Below, one piece after another: positions 23,055-31,838 of a DNA stretch of 64,000 nt. The translations under genes and the position numbers were made by a program. The notes under the pieces were generated by a model. It was not told where the DNA came from, searched no databases, and worked only from the letters and a program-made list of their open reading frames with translations. Each line of letters starts with the position of its first letter. The stretch's first letter is position 1. The DNA comes from Pseudomonas koreensis (lineage in GTDB: Bacteria > Pseudomonadota > Gammaproteobacteria > Pseudomonadales > Pseudomonadaceae), in NCBI RefSeq assembly GCF_025447595.1, contig NZ_JAOEJU010000003.1, positions 1 to 64,000 on the forward strand, written 5' to 3'.

Positions 23055-25709
23055 TCAGAACTTGTAATTGACCCGCGTGTACAACGTGCGGCCAAACGGG
23101 TCGCCGTATTTCGGGTCATAGCCGCTCTGGAACGTGTAGGTCTGGTTGCTGAATGGCGGCTCGCGATCAAACAGGTTTTTCACCCCGAGGGTCACCGCCA
23201 GAGTCTTGCGCCAGGTGTAGGTGCCGGCCACGTCCCAGACGTTGTACGAACCGACGTAATCGTGAGTCTCACGATCCGAGTCGTGGTAACCGCTGGTGTA
23301 ACGGTTGGTCAGGCTCGCGCCGAGCGGGCCGTAGTTCCAGCTGCCAGTCAGGCTGTGACGCCAGCGGGCCACGGCGCCGGCCGAGGCAAAGTCGCCACCA
23401 CGAAAATCGCCGAGCTTGTCGATGTAGTCGCCCTTGAGCTGCTGCTGATAGTCGTAACGGGTGACGTAAGTGCCTTGCAGGCCGATACCGAATTCACCGT
23501 ACGGCGTGCTCGGCAGGCGATAGTCGAAGCTCACGTCGACGCCGTTGGTCTTGATCTTGCCGAGGTTGGACAGGCCGGTGACGATGTGATCGATGGAGCC
23601 GTCCGGCTTGCGGATCAAACGCTCCGGGTACAGCTCCGGATTCTCGAACACTGCCGATTCGGGGAATTCGGCGATCTGGTTGGCGATATCGATCCACCAG
23701 AAATCCAGCCCGGTGGTCAGGCGATCGAATGGCTGGTAAACGAAACCGAGGGTGACGTTGCGTGCAGTTTCCGGGCTCAAGTCCTGGTTACCGCCGGTCC
23801 GGTTATAGAACTGCTGAGCGCAGTCGCGGTTGGCAATCCCGCCATTACTCGGGTTGCCACCGGCACACAGTCGCGGGTCGTTGTAATTGGCCACGGTGAA
23901 CGAGGTGAAGTTCGGGTTGTACAACTCGTACAGCGACGGTGCGCGGAAACCTTCGCTATACGCGCCACGCACCACCAGTTCCTTGAACGGCTGGAAGCGG
24001 AACGAGTATTTCGGGTTGGTGGTACTGCCGAAATCGCTGTACTTGTCGTGGCGCACAGCGGCGGACAGTTCCAGGCTGTCGAGCACCGGCACGTTGACCT
24101 CGGCGTACTGCGCCGAGACGCTGCGATCCCCGGCGACACTGGCATTGGGGTCCACCCCCAGGCTCTGCACATCAGCCGCGAACTGGGCGAAATCCTGATG
24201 GAAGTCCTCCTTGCGGTATTCGCCGCCCAGGGCCAGCGCCGACGGCCCGGCACCGAACCAGTCGCCGATCTCGCGGCTGATCCGCCCGTCGATCGCCTTG
24301 ACCCGGCCTACGGCCGTCGAGTAATCGCCGTCCACTCCGTTGGCTGCCAGCAACGCCGAACCGGCAGCCGTCTGTGGGCCGAACGGGTTGATCACACCGT
24401 TGGCGATACCTTGACTGACGGCCCGATCGTTCACGTAACCACTGCGAATCGTATTGACCACCTTGTTCTGGTTGTACGAAGCGCCGAGGTTGTAATCCCA
24501 CCCAACCAGCGTGCCGTCGAAGCTCAACAGCAGGCGCTGACCGGTGTTGTCATCTTCATGCTGACGCGCACCGACGGCGGTTTCACGCCAGTTCACGTCC
24601 ACCGGTTGCGTCGGGTCCAGCGCAAAACCGTTCGGGCCGGGCGTAATGCCGTTACCGGGATAGAACGCGGTGCCGGGGTTGACCTGATTGCCCATCAAAG
24701 TACCGGGCCCTATCTGCGTCCGGTTTTCGTTGCGCGCCCAGAAGTATTCGAGGCTGACGTTGTGATCGTCCGACAGCTTGCCGGTGGCCTTGGCGAAGGC
24801 CGAGGTCTTCTCGGTTTCCGGCACCAGATCCAGGTAATTCCACAGGCTCTGGCGGCAGATGCCGTTGCGCGACAGCAGCCCCGGAGCATTGCAACCGGAA
24901 CCGGCCGATGGGTTGGTGGCGTTGCTGCCCTGGCTCCAGTTGGCGGGCGACGCCGTGCCGGAGGTGTAATCCAGGCCGCGCCCCGGCTGGTAGTTATAGG
25001 TGTAACCACGATCGTCGGCGGCCAGGCGATTCTGCTTGTCGTAGCTCACCACGCCGAAAACGTTGAAGCGATCGTCCTGTAAATCACCAAAACCCCAACT
25101 GCCGCTGAAGTTGCGGCTTTCACCGCCACCGGAATGGGTCGGGGTGTCGTAGCTGGTGCTGATCTGGCCTTCGGTGAGGCTGTTCTTGGTAATGAAGTTG
25201 ATCACCCCGCCGATGGCATCGGTACCGTACAGCGCCGAGGCGCCATCGCGCAGCACCTCCACCCGGTCGATAGCGGCGAACGGGATGGTGTTGAGATCGA
25301 CGCCGGAGCCGTTGATCGCATTGGTCGCGTTGTTGCTCAGACGCCGACCGTTGAGCAGCACCAGTGTCTTGTTCGGGCCAATCCCGCGCAGGTCAGCGTA
25401 AGACGCCCCGCCACTGCTCGACCCCACCGAGCGCCCGGAACCCACCGAAGACTGGTTGGCCGAGATGCGGTTGACCAGCTCTTCCGTGGTGGTCACGCCC
25501 TGCTTCTGCAACTCCTCGACCCGCAGGATGGTGACCGGTACGGCGGTTTCGGCATCGACCCGGCGAATCGCGGTGCCGGTGACCTCCACCCGTTGTAGTT
25601 GGGTAGTCGGCTCGTTTGCCGTGCTGTCGGCAGCGATGGCCGGCAACGTGTTGATCGCCAGCAGCAAGGCCAGGCTCAAAGGGGATTTAACGGGTGAAAA
25701 ATGGATCAT
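23055..25709 (-). CDS. TonB-dependent outer-membrane receptor without signalling domain
   Basis: An 884-residue receptor. It has a signal peptide (about 1-27), a TonB-box-like QRVEVTGTAIRR (39-50), a plug domain with ISANQSSVG, LLNGRRLSN and VEVLRDGASALYGTDAIGGVINF (to about residue 180), and a 22-strand-type barrel ending in YKF, with the terminal Phe needed for outer-membrane assembly. It lacks an STN domain. Wording of the plug resembles receptors for peptides, oligosaccharides or plant compounds more than classic siderophore receptors. It is followed by yejABEF on the same strand, so outer-membrane entry feeding the peptide importer is likely. Confidence 0.92.
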   Translation of the reverse strand: MIHFSPVKSPLSLALLLAINTLPAIAADSTANEPTTQLQRVEVTGTAIRRVDAETAVPVTILRVEELQKQGVTTTEELVNRISANQSSVGSGRSVGSSSGGASYADLRGIGPNKTLVLLNGRRLSNNATNAINGSGVDLNTIPFAAIDRVEVLRDGASALYGTDAIGGVINFITKNSLTEGQISTSYDTPTHSGGGESRNFSGSWGFGDLQDDRFNVFGVVSYDKQNRLAADDRGYTYNYQPGRGLDYTSGTASPANWSQGSNATNPSAGSGCNAPGLLSRNGICRQSLWNYLDLVPETEKTSAFAKATGKLSDDHNVSLEYFWARNENRTQIGPGTLMGNQVNPGTAFYPGNGITPGPNGFALDPTQPVDVNWRETAVGARQHEDDNTGQRLLLSFDGTLVGWDYNLGASYNQNKVVNTIRSGYVNDRAVSQGIANGVINPFGPQTAAGSALLAANGVDGDYSTAVGRVKAIDGRISREIGDWFGAGPSALALGGEYRKEDFHQDFAQFAADVQSLGVDPNASVAGDRSVSAQYAEVNVPVLDSLELSAAVRHDKYSDFGSTTNPKYSFRFQPFKELVVRGAYSEGFRAPSLYELYNPNFTSFTVANYNDPRLCAGGNPSNGGIANRDCAQQFYNRTGGNQDLSPETARNVTLGFVYQPFDRLTTGLDFWWIDIANQIAEFPESAVFENPELYPERLIRKPDGSIDHIVTGLSNLGKIKTNGVDVSFDYRLPSTPYGEFGIGLQGTYVTRYDYQQQLKGDYIDKLGDFRGGDFASAGAVARWRHSLTGSWNYGPLGASLTNRYTSGYHDSDRETHDYVGSYNVWDVAGTYTWRKTLAVTLGVKNLFDREPPFSNQTYTFQSGYDPKYGDPFGRTLYTRVNYKF

Positions 25710-25764
25710 GAACAGCCATCCCTGCGTTTTGGTTTATGCAGGGATGTGCGATGGCAGCTGGGGA

Positions 25765-25786
25765 TTTATAGGGCGGGATTTAGACC
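25765..25786 (-). promoter_or_regulatory. Shared 22-nt element before the first TonB receptor gene
   Basis: Minus strand: GGTCTA, AATCCCG, CCCTATAAA. Exactly 55 bases separate its 3-prime end from the start codon, the same as at the second receptor gene. Interpreted as a promoter recognised by the local sigma factor. Confidence 0.6.
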
Positions 25787-25827
25787 GTTGGGTGCTGAGG
25801 TTATGCAAAATTCAGCATGGCGCTTCA

Positions 25828-26331
25828 TCAGACTGACGCCATTTCCCCGAGTAGTCGGGTATCGAGGCCGAACCTCTCCTGCGAGACCATCCTGAACTGC
25901 CCCTCTGCCAGGTCGCAGCTCACCAGCAAGTTCCACGAATGCCGGGTTGCCGCCGACGGAATCAGTACAAACGGGTGCTCGGCCAGCAACGCATCGGCAA
26001 ACAATTGCTGATTGGGTGAGGGCTGTGCAGGGCTCAGCCAGTAAGGGTTCGGCACCTCTTCGGGCTGCACGATTTTCACCTTCGCATCGCTGATGACCTC
26101 AAAGCACGTCAATACATAAGGTTCGCGGTCCAGGGCATCAAAACTGCGGTTGGCTGCCACCTCAAGAATGGCCGAGGAAGGATCGACGGATGCGTAGACG
26201 ACGCGTCGTCCTGGTATGTTCCATCGACCGCCTCTGAGCTTTGATCCCATCCCGCTGTCCCACGTCCCTCCATAAACCTCGCGATCCAGCCGCCACGCAT
26301 ACCAATGCTCGTCCCACGGCAAGGGATTCAT
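25828..26331 (-). CDS. RES-domain toxin (NAD+-degrading)
   Basis: A 167-residue RES-family protein. The conserved polar residues are visible: Arg14 in YAWRLDR, Arg36-Trp-Asn in GGRWN, Tyr46 in VVYAS, Glu57 in AILEV, and Ser132-Trp-Asn134. RES toxins, such as MbcT and the P. putida Res, degrade NAD+ and stop growth unless bound by their Xre/MbcA-type antitoxin. The start overlaps the antitoxin stop by 4 bases (ATGA). All key residues are present, so it should be active. It sits within the TonB receptor/Yej locus, 118 bases from the receptor gene. Confidence 0.88.
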   Translation of the reverse strand: MNPLPWDEHWYAWRLDREVYGGTWDSGMGSKLRGGRWNIPGRRVVYASVDPSSAILEVAANRSFDALDREPYVLTCFEVISDAKVKIVQPEEVPNPYWLSPAQPSPNQQLFADALLAEHPFVLIPSAATRHSWNLLVSCDLAEGQFRMVSQERFGLDTRLLGEMASV

Positions 26332-26819
26332 GGGTAAACCCCGTAGATAAGCTGCTGCAAATACTGCTCAACCATCTGAAAGCCCAATGGGTGTCCTGTC
26401 AATTCCAGCGGCACATGACCGTGAAAATAAGTAGAGGGTTTCTGCATCCAGTCCTCCGCCCGTGGTTGCCCCCCGAAGGCCCGAGTGGCCAACTCCAGCA
26501 CCAATGCATATTGGTAGGCGATGACACTCTGCTGGGGATCAAGCCGTACCGGTTTGCCTTCCTTCAGAAGACGCCGAACCGTTCTGACGGACTTGCCAGT
26601 GATGCGTTGGACCATGTCGCCTTGCTGGTAAAGCCCGGAGGTGGAAAGCATGTCGACGACGTCGTTCAACTGGAAGCCTTCCTCGGTCAGGTGAACGATC
26701 AGCAAGGCGTCATCACCGATGTTCTGGCCATGCACGAGCAATTCGACAGGTTTGCCCTCGACCTTCTTCAAGCCCGTCAGGCGGGGTACCTTTGCGCTGG
26801 GCAACGCGACATCCTCCAT
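26328..26819 (-). CDS. Xre/MbcA/ParS-type antitoxin
   Basis: A 163-residue antitoxin. Its C-terminal third has the toxin-binding domain pattern (AFGGQPRAEDWMQKP near 110, then PLELTGHPLGFQMVEQYL near 135, ending in LIYGVYP), and the middle has a helix-turn-helix-like DMVQRITGKSVRTVRRLL. It should bind and block the adjacent RES toxin and repress the operon. Start choice is uncertain: ATG 26819 gives family length, while ATG 26900 would add 27 residues. No clear promoter was found in the 254 bases upstream. Confidence 0.85.
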   Translation of the reverse strand: MEDVALPSAKVPRLTGLKKVEGKPVELLVHGQNIGDDALLIVHLTEEGFQLNDVVDMLSTSGLYQQGDMVQRITGKSVRTVRRLLKEGKPVRLDPQQSVIAYQYALVLELATRAFGGQPRAEDWMQKPSTYFHGHVPLELTGHPLGFQMVEQYLQQLIYGVYP

Positions 26820-27073
26820 GGGGCATCTTGCACGATCATCGCGCCACTGATGGCGAGCGGAATAAGCAGGCGTTTCGTATTCGAGGTGTGCAGTTCGCAT
26901 GATCCATCCATTATCAGAGGCCTGAGTGACCAAGCCATTCACGACTTCAATGTCATCGCCGATGCTATAGATCACGCTTCCGACGACCAACCTGAAAATA
27001 TCGTCGGAAATATCCCCTCTTTCGCGAAAAATCCTGCCGCTTCCGTAGGCCGTTTCCGAGCCACGCCGAGCCC

Positions 27074-29998
27074 TCAACCTCCGAAGTGATAACTCACATC
27101 CAGCCACCACTGGCGCCCGTACGGGTCATAGTTGCCGGTCGGGTAATACGGCCATCCAGCCGAGTCGTCATGCTTGACCTGATTGAGCACGTTGTTCACG
27201 GTCAGCCCGACACTCGCCCGATCGTTGAGTTTGTACCGCGCACTGGCGTTGAACACCGTCCACGGCGACAGACGCCCGTCGCCCGCGCCGTTGGTGACCG
27301 AGCCGTAACGAATCCCCATCAGCGTCGCCGTGGCTTTCTGGTAATCCCAGGTCAGGCTGGCGTTGACCTTGCTGCGCCAGTCGTAATTGGTGCGCGAGGT
27401 ACGCCAATCCTGGGTCGGGGCTTCGTCCGATTCCTTGTAGTAATGCGACAGCACGAGCGTGTAGCCCAGCGCCGAACTGAACGCGCCGTACTGCCCGGCG
27501 CCCCAGCGGATGTTGCTCTTGAAGTCCAGGCCGCTGACTCGTTCGCTGGCGGCGTTGATCGCGTTCACCCGCACCCGCTGCAACTGATTGGGATCGACGG
27601 CGGCATTGCCGGGATTGCGATCGACGCGTGCCAGGGTCGACTGGCAATTGGCCGAGTTGATGTCCTGGGTGCCATTGCGACATTCGTTCTCTTGCTGCAA
27701 CAGACGGTTTTCGTCGACAGTGGTCAGCAAGTCATCAATCTCCACCCGCCAGAAGTCGGTGGAGAAATCGAAATTACGTGAAGGCGACCAGACGAAACCG
27801 TACGTCCAGGATTTGCCGCGTTCGGATTCCAGATCCGCCGTGCCGCTCTGGGTGTAATCGACCCGCCCGCGATCACAGGCGCCCTCCACGCCCTGGCTGC
27901 AACCGTAATAGTCGATCTGCGCCGGGTAGTAGCCGTTGCTGTCGGACTGATAGATGTAGTTCAGGTCGGGGGCGCGGAAACTGGTGCCGTAGCTGCCGCG
28001 CACCAGAAGGCTGTTCACCGGCCGCCATTCCAGGCCGAGGTTGTAGGTTTTCTGTTGCTCGGTGCGGCCGCTGAATTTGTATTGGTCCCAGCGGCCTGCT
28101 GCTGTCGCCAGCACCGTGTCAGTGACCGGAATGCTGAACTCGCCACCGGCCGCGTAACGCTTGCGCGAGCCACCGGAGCTTTGTGCCGGGGTCACGCCGT
28201 AGAAACTGCCGTCGTTGAGGCTGTCGTCCGGATCGATGCGATATTCCTGCTTGCCCGCCTCGAGCACGCCGGCGAATCCCACCGGGCCGGCCGGCAGGTC
28301 AAACAACTCGCCATTGACCGAAGCGTTGTAACTCGTGGACACCGACTTGCTGCTCTGCGTCAGGTTGCCGCGAAACTGCTCCCACTCCTGCGGCGTCAGT
28401 GGCCGGTCGAGGCGCGAGGCATCCGGCGCGAACACCGGGTAACCGTCGCGGGTGCCCAGTTGCGGACCAAGGTAGAAATCCTGGATCGACGACAGCGGCG
28501 TGTAACGCGTGGTGCGCACGCTTTTATATTCGGACCGGTTGGCCGCCAGTTCATAGTTCCACCCGGTGTCGGCGATCTTGTCCGAGAGACCGAGGGTGCC
28601 GGTCCATGAGGTATCGCGCCACTTGCTGTTGTTGCTGGTGCGCCCGCCGATTTCCTCTTCACCGAAGCGCCGGTACCAGCGCTCAAGATTGCCGCTGTTC
28701 TGGTTGATGAAATCCGGCGAGGTAAAGCTCGGGCCGCGCGTGTTGTTCTGGATGTGATCGAGGCCGTACATCAAGTCGGCGAAGACCTGGCCGCTGTCGC
28801 TGAAATGCCAGGTGCCACGGGTGTAGCCGTCGTAGTTTTCCTTTTGCGTCTGCACCGTCCAGTAATCGTTGTACATCTGGTCGGTGCGGCAACGCCCGCC
28901 GCTGTTGAACAGTTTGTTGTCGAACGTACCTTGATACGCACCGCAACCGGGTCCCAGATAGCGGTTGTTGGTCAGGTCGCGACGGTAGCCGACATCCGCC
29001 AGCGGCCCGCTCTGCATGAAGCCGCGATCATCGGCCCAGATCGGATCGCGGTTGGTCAGTTCAAGTCCGAACAAACCGTCGAAGTCGCCCCAACTGCCGC
29101 CGCCACTGATCTGCAAGCGCTGGTTGTCACCGCCACCGCGCTCGCTGGTGCCGCCCTTGAGGTTGACGTCGACGCCGTTCATTTTGTCCTTGAGGATAAT
29201 GTTCACCACCCCGGCAATCGCATCCGAACCGTAGATCGCCGACGCGCCGCTGCTGAGCACTTCGATGCGGTCGATGATCGCCGACGGAATATTCGCAAGA
29301 TTCGTGAAGTTGACCTTGCCGTCATACGGCGTCGGGTAATCGGCGACCCGCCGGCCATTGATCAGCACCAGTGTGTGGTTGGGGCCGAGGCCACGCAGGT
29401 TGAGGGCGCTGGCCGCCGGTTGCCAGGTGTTGCCGTAGTCTTCGCCCTGGGTCATGCCGGTGTTCTGGGTTTGCGTGGCGAGTGCGTCGTAGACGTTCTT
29501 GTAGCCGCGCGCTTCCATCTCTTCGTGGGTGATGACGTTGACCGGCGTCGCACCGTCGCTCTGCGCGCGGGCAATGCGCGAGCCGGTGACGGTGACTTTT
29601 TCCATGCGGTAATCGGCGCTGCTGGCGGGTGTCACAGCGGCGGTTTTCACGGGCGCCGCGCTCGGCGCATCGGCCGGGCGAATGCTCAGGCCCTGCGTGC
29701 CTTGCTCGACTTGCAGACCGCTGCCGATCAGGGCTTTCTCTACCGCCTGACGGCCACCCAATGCGCCGCGCACCGCACTGCTGCGCTTGCCCTGAACCAG
29801 ATTCTGGCTGAAGGAAATCGGCACGCCGGTCTGGCGCGAGATGTCCAGCAGCACCTCGTCAAGGGCCCCGGCGGCAATGTCGAAGGTATAGACCTGAGTG
29901 GCGGCGTCTTGTGCCAGAACGGCGACCGGCGCCATGCCCGTCGCCAGTACGATGGCCAGTGTCAGGCGGGGCAATTGTTGTTGTTTGAATGAGAACAT
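27074..29998 (-). CDS. TonB-dependent receptor with N-terminal STN signalling domain
   Basis: A 974-residue receptor. It has a signal peptide (about 1-30), an STN domain (about 36-110, VYTFDIAAGALDEVLLDIS onward) that contacts a FecR anti-sigma factor, a TonB box-like MEKVTVTGSRI (132-142), a plug (150-290) and a beta-barrel ending in VSYHFGG. The start at 29998 places the signal peptide first; longer in-frame readings run through the promoter element. Downstream of fecR and the ECF sigma gene on the same strand, it is the likely sensor/transducer of the locus. The barrel ends with two Gly after Phe, slightly atypical. Confidence 0.93.
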   Translation of the reverse strand: MFSFKQQQLPRLTLAIVLATGMAPVAVLAQDAATQVYTFDIAAGALDEVLLDISRQTGVPISFSQNLVQGKRSSAVRGALGGRQAVEKALIGSGLQVEQGTQGLSIRPADAPSAAPVKTAAVTPASSADYRMEKVTVTGSRIARAQSDGATPVNVITHEEMEARGYKNVYDALATQTQNTGMTQGEDYGNTWQPAASALNLRGLGPNHTLVLINGRRVADYPTPYDGKVNFTNLANIPSAIIDRIEVLSSGASAIYGSDAIAGVVNIILKDKMNGVDVNLKGGTSERGGGDNQRLQISGGGSWGDFDGLFGLELTNRDPIWADDRGFMQSGPLADVGYRRDLTNNRYLGPGCGAYQGTFDNKLFNSGGRCRTDQMYNDYWTVQTQKENYDGYTRGTWHFSDSGQVFADLMYGLDHIQNNTRGPSFTSPDFINQNSGNLERWYRRFGEEEIGGRTSNNSKWRDTSWTGTLGLSDKIADTGWNYELAANRSEYKSVRTTRYTPLSSIQDFYLGPQLGTRDGYPVFAPDASRLDRPLTPQEWEQFRGNLTQSSKSVSTSYNASVNGELFDLPAGPVGFAGVLEAGKQEYRIDPDDSLNDGSFYGVTPAQSSGGSRKRYAAGGEFSIPVTDTVLATAAGRWDQYKFSGRTEQQKTYNLGLEWRPVNSLLVRGSYGTSFRAPDLNYIYQSDSNGYYPAQIDYYGCSQGVEGACDRGRVDYTQSGTADLESERGKSWTYGFVWSPSRNFDFSTDFWRVEIDDLLTTVDENRLLQQENECRNGTQDINSANCQSTLARVDRNPGNAAVDPNQLQRVRVNAINAASERVSGLDFKSNIRWGAGQYGAFSSALGYTLVLSHYYKESDEAPTQDWRTSRTNYDWRSKVNASLTWDYQKATATLMGIRYGSVTNGAGDGRLSPWTVFNASARYKLNDRASVGLTVNNVLNQVKHDDSAGWPYYPTGNYDPYGRQWWLDVSYHFGG

Positions 29999-30053
29999 TG
30001 AGGGGCTTCCCTGTTGAAGGCGTCTGCAGGGAATGAGCAGCGGGCCGGCGCTT

Positions 30054-30075
30054 TTTATAGGGGGACGGATAGACC
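30054..30075 (-). promoter_or_regulatory. Shared 22-nt element before the STN receptor gene
   Basis: Minus strand: GGTCTA, TCCGTCC, CCCTATAAA, ending exactly 55 bases before the start codon at 29998. It matches the elements at 25765-25786 and 22998-23019 in spacing and flanking blocks. Probable ECF promoter of the receptor gene. Confidence 0.6.
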
Positions 30076-30089
30076 GGGAAGTTATGGAT

Positions 30090-31037
30090 TTATAACCGTG
30101 CTTCGATGCTGACCCAGTACGGGTTGTGCCAGGTGACACGGATCGGCAGCGAACGCTCCAGCAGTTGCAGAGTGCGGTCGCTGTCATCCAGCGGATAGAG
30201 ACCGCTGAGGCGCAGACCGGCGACCTCCGGGCTCAGGTGCAGGATGCCGCGACGGTAGCTACGCAGGCTGTCGATGACTTCGCTCAAGGGGCGATCGCGC
30301 ACTTCGAGTCGCCCTTGTACCCAGGCGCTTTCCTGTCCTTTGCTGCGTTCCAGCGCGAGGATTTCCTGGGCATTGAACAGCAGGCTTTCGCCCGCCTCCA
30401 CCACTTGCCGCGCGCCGCTGGCGGTGACCACTTCGACCTGCGAATGCAGCATCACCAGCCGCGTCGAATCCTCGCCTCGCCGCACCAGAAATTTCGTACC
30501 GAGCGCACGCATCCGCCCATGTTCGGTTTCGACCACGAACGGCCGCGCCAGATTTTTCGCGACATCGATCAGCAGCTCACCGCTGCGCAGGTCCAGCAGA
30601 CGCTCGAGATTGTTAAAGCGCGGCACCACGCGGCTGCGGGCATTGAGGGTCAGAGCGCTGCCATCCTCCAGCATGAATTCCCTACGCTCGCCGGTACCGG
30701 TCGACAAGTCGCCGGCCTCGGGCAACCAGCCATAACGTCGACCGAGCAAACCGGCCAGCACCGCGATCCCGAGCACGCTCAAACTGCCGCTGATGAATCG
30801 ACGGCGACTGGACGGCGCATTCAGGCTGTGCAGCACACTCTCACGCGGCAATCCGCGCAAGTTCGAATGGCGCAGCAGATTCAACCCGCCGCCCATTTGC
30901 TCGATGATCTGCTGATGCCGTGGATCCGCCGTGCGCCATGCGTCGAAGGCTGCACGCTCCTGCAAGCTGACATCCCCCGATTGCAGCAGCGCCATCCATT
31001 GCGCGGCTTCGTCGATCAGCGTTTCGTCCGGCCTCAT
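30090..31037 (-). CDS. FecR-family anti-sigma factor
   Basis: A 315-residue single-pass inner-membrane protein. The N-terminal cytoplasmic domain (about 8-50, with DEAAQWMALLQSG and FDAWRTADPRH) binds the sigma factor. One membrane helix (about 80-100) leads to the periplasmic FecR domain (about 112-210, with TGTGERREFMLEDGSALTL) and a C-terminal STN-like part (about 255-310). In cell-surface signalling FecR relays receptor occupancy to its sigma factor. It overlaps the sigma gene by 4 bases and is followed by the STN receptor. Confidence 0.93.
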   Translation of the reverse strand: MRPDETLIDEAAQWMALLQSGDVSLQERAAFDAWRTADPRHQQIIEQMGGGLNLLRHSNLRGLPRESVLHSLNAPSSRRRFISGSLSVLGIAVLAGLLGRRYGWLPEAGDLSTGTGERREFMLEDGSALTLNARSRVVPRFNNLERLLDLRSGELLIDVAKNLARPFVVETEHGRMRALGTKFLVRRGEDSTRLVMLHSQVEVVTASGARQVVEAGESLLFNAQEILALERSKGQESAWVQGRLEVRDRPLSEVIDSLRSYRRGILHLSPEVAGLRLSGLYPLDDSDRTLQLLERSLPIRVTWHNPYWVSIEARL

Positions 31038-31540
31038 GCCTGCATCGCCTGATAGCAGCGTTTGAAGGCTTCGACCATATATTGCTGCACACGGCTGGTG
31101 GACACGCCGAGGCGTTCGCCGATTTCGCTGTAGGTCAGGCCGTCGAGCTGGTGATAAAGAAACGCAGCCTTGGCCTTGGCCGACAAACCATTGAGCAAGC
31201 GATCCACCGCCAGCAACGTTTCGATCACCATTTCCCGTTCCTCGGGCGACGGGTGCACTGGCTCCGGCGCCAAGGCAAGGCTTTGCAGATAGGCGCGCTC
31301 CAGATCCTGACGGCGCCAGCCTTCATAGACCAGTCGCCGCGCAATCGTGGTCAACAGCGCGCGGGGTTCGCGAATCGCCAGCGGATCGGGCAATGCCAAG
31401 ACCCGAAGAAAAGTTTCCGAAGCAATGTCCTGTGCACTGTGCGGGCAGCCGAGGGTACGGCTGACCGCTGCACACAGCCATCGGTAGTCCTTTTGGAACA
31501 TCTGCCCGATGACCTGGTAATGCGGGTTGTGACTCCCCAT
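31034..31540 (-). CDS. FecI-type ECF sigma factor
   Basis: A 168-residue sigma-70 family protein with region 2 (about 8-75, including AQDIASETFLRVLAL) and region 4 (about 110-160, including GLTYSEIGERLGVSTSRVQQYM), and no regions 1 or 3. It is the ECF subgroup controlled by FecR proteins. Its probable targets are the three GKTCTA/CCCTATAAA elements upstream of the two receptor genes and yejA. Its own leader (31541-31640) holds a 6-bp GC hairpin (31590-31607) but no copy of the element, so it may depend on another regulator. Confidence 0.93.
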   Translation of the reverse strand: MGSHNPHYQVIGQMFQKDYRWLCAAVSRTLGCPHSAQDIASETFLRVLALPDPLAIREPRALLTTIARRLVYEGWRRQDLERAYLQSLALAPEPVHPSPEEREMVIETLLAVDRLLNGLSAKAKAAFLYHQLDGLTYSEIGERLGVSTSRVQQYMVEAFKRCYQAMQA

Positions 31541-31737
31541 GCCTTACTCCCTGAAAACGGGCTCCACCCGCTGCGAAAATCCATGGATACGCCGGGATCT
31601 TCCGGCGGTGATCAGGGGTGCGACTGTGCAATAGCGCCTGCGACATTTGAAGTAATAAAAAATCAGGATCAGCAAACCTTTGAGAATAAGGCACGTCGTC
31701 GTCCTAGCAACACTGGCTGACACAACGTTGATCTCGA

Positions 31738-31751
31738 TCAGTGGCGCCGGC
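31738..31751 (+). promoter_or_regulatory. Anr/FNR-type box upstream of the HypX-like gene
   Basis: TTGATCTCGATCAG differs from the consensus TTGAT-N4-ATCAA only at the last base. A -10-like TAACCT lies at 31774-31779, the position expected if the box is centred at about -41.5 (class II activation). The gene starts 87 bases downstream. This predicts induction at low oxygen by Anr or Dnr. The remainder of 31541-31838 holds only the sigma-gene leader. Confidence 0.6.
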
Positions 31752-31838
31752 CACGCCAGTCTCTAACCTTGCGCCTCCATCGATAGCCACGGACGGCTCA
31801 CCGGGAGCCTGCGGCTGACCTTTCAAGGAAGAGCAATC

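Noticed and set aside
31541..31640. Fourth copy of the receptor-gene promoter element before the sigma gene
   Set aside because: No GKTCTA-N7-CCCTATAAA match by eye; only a short GC hairpin.
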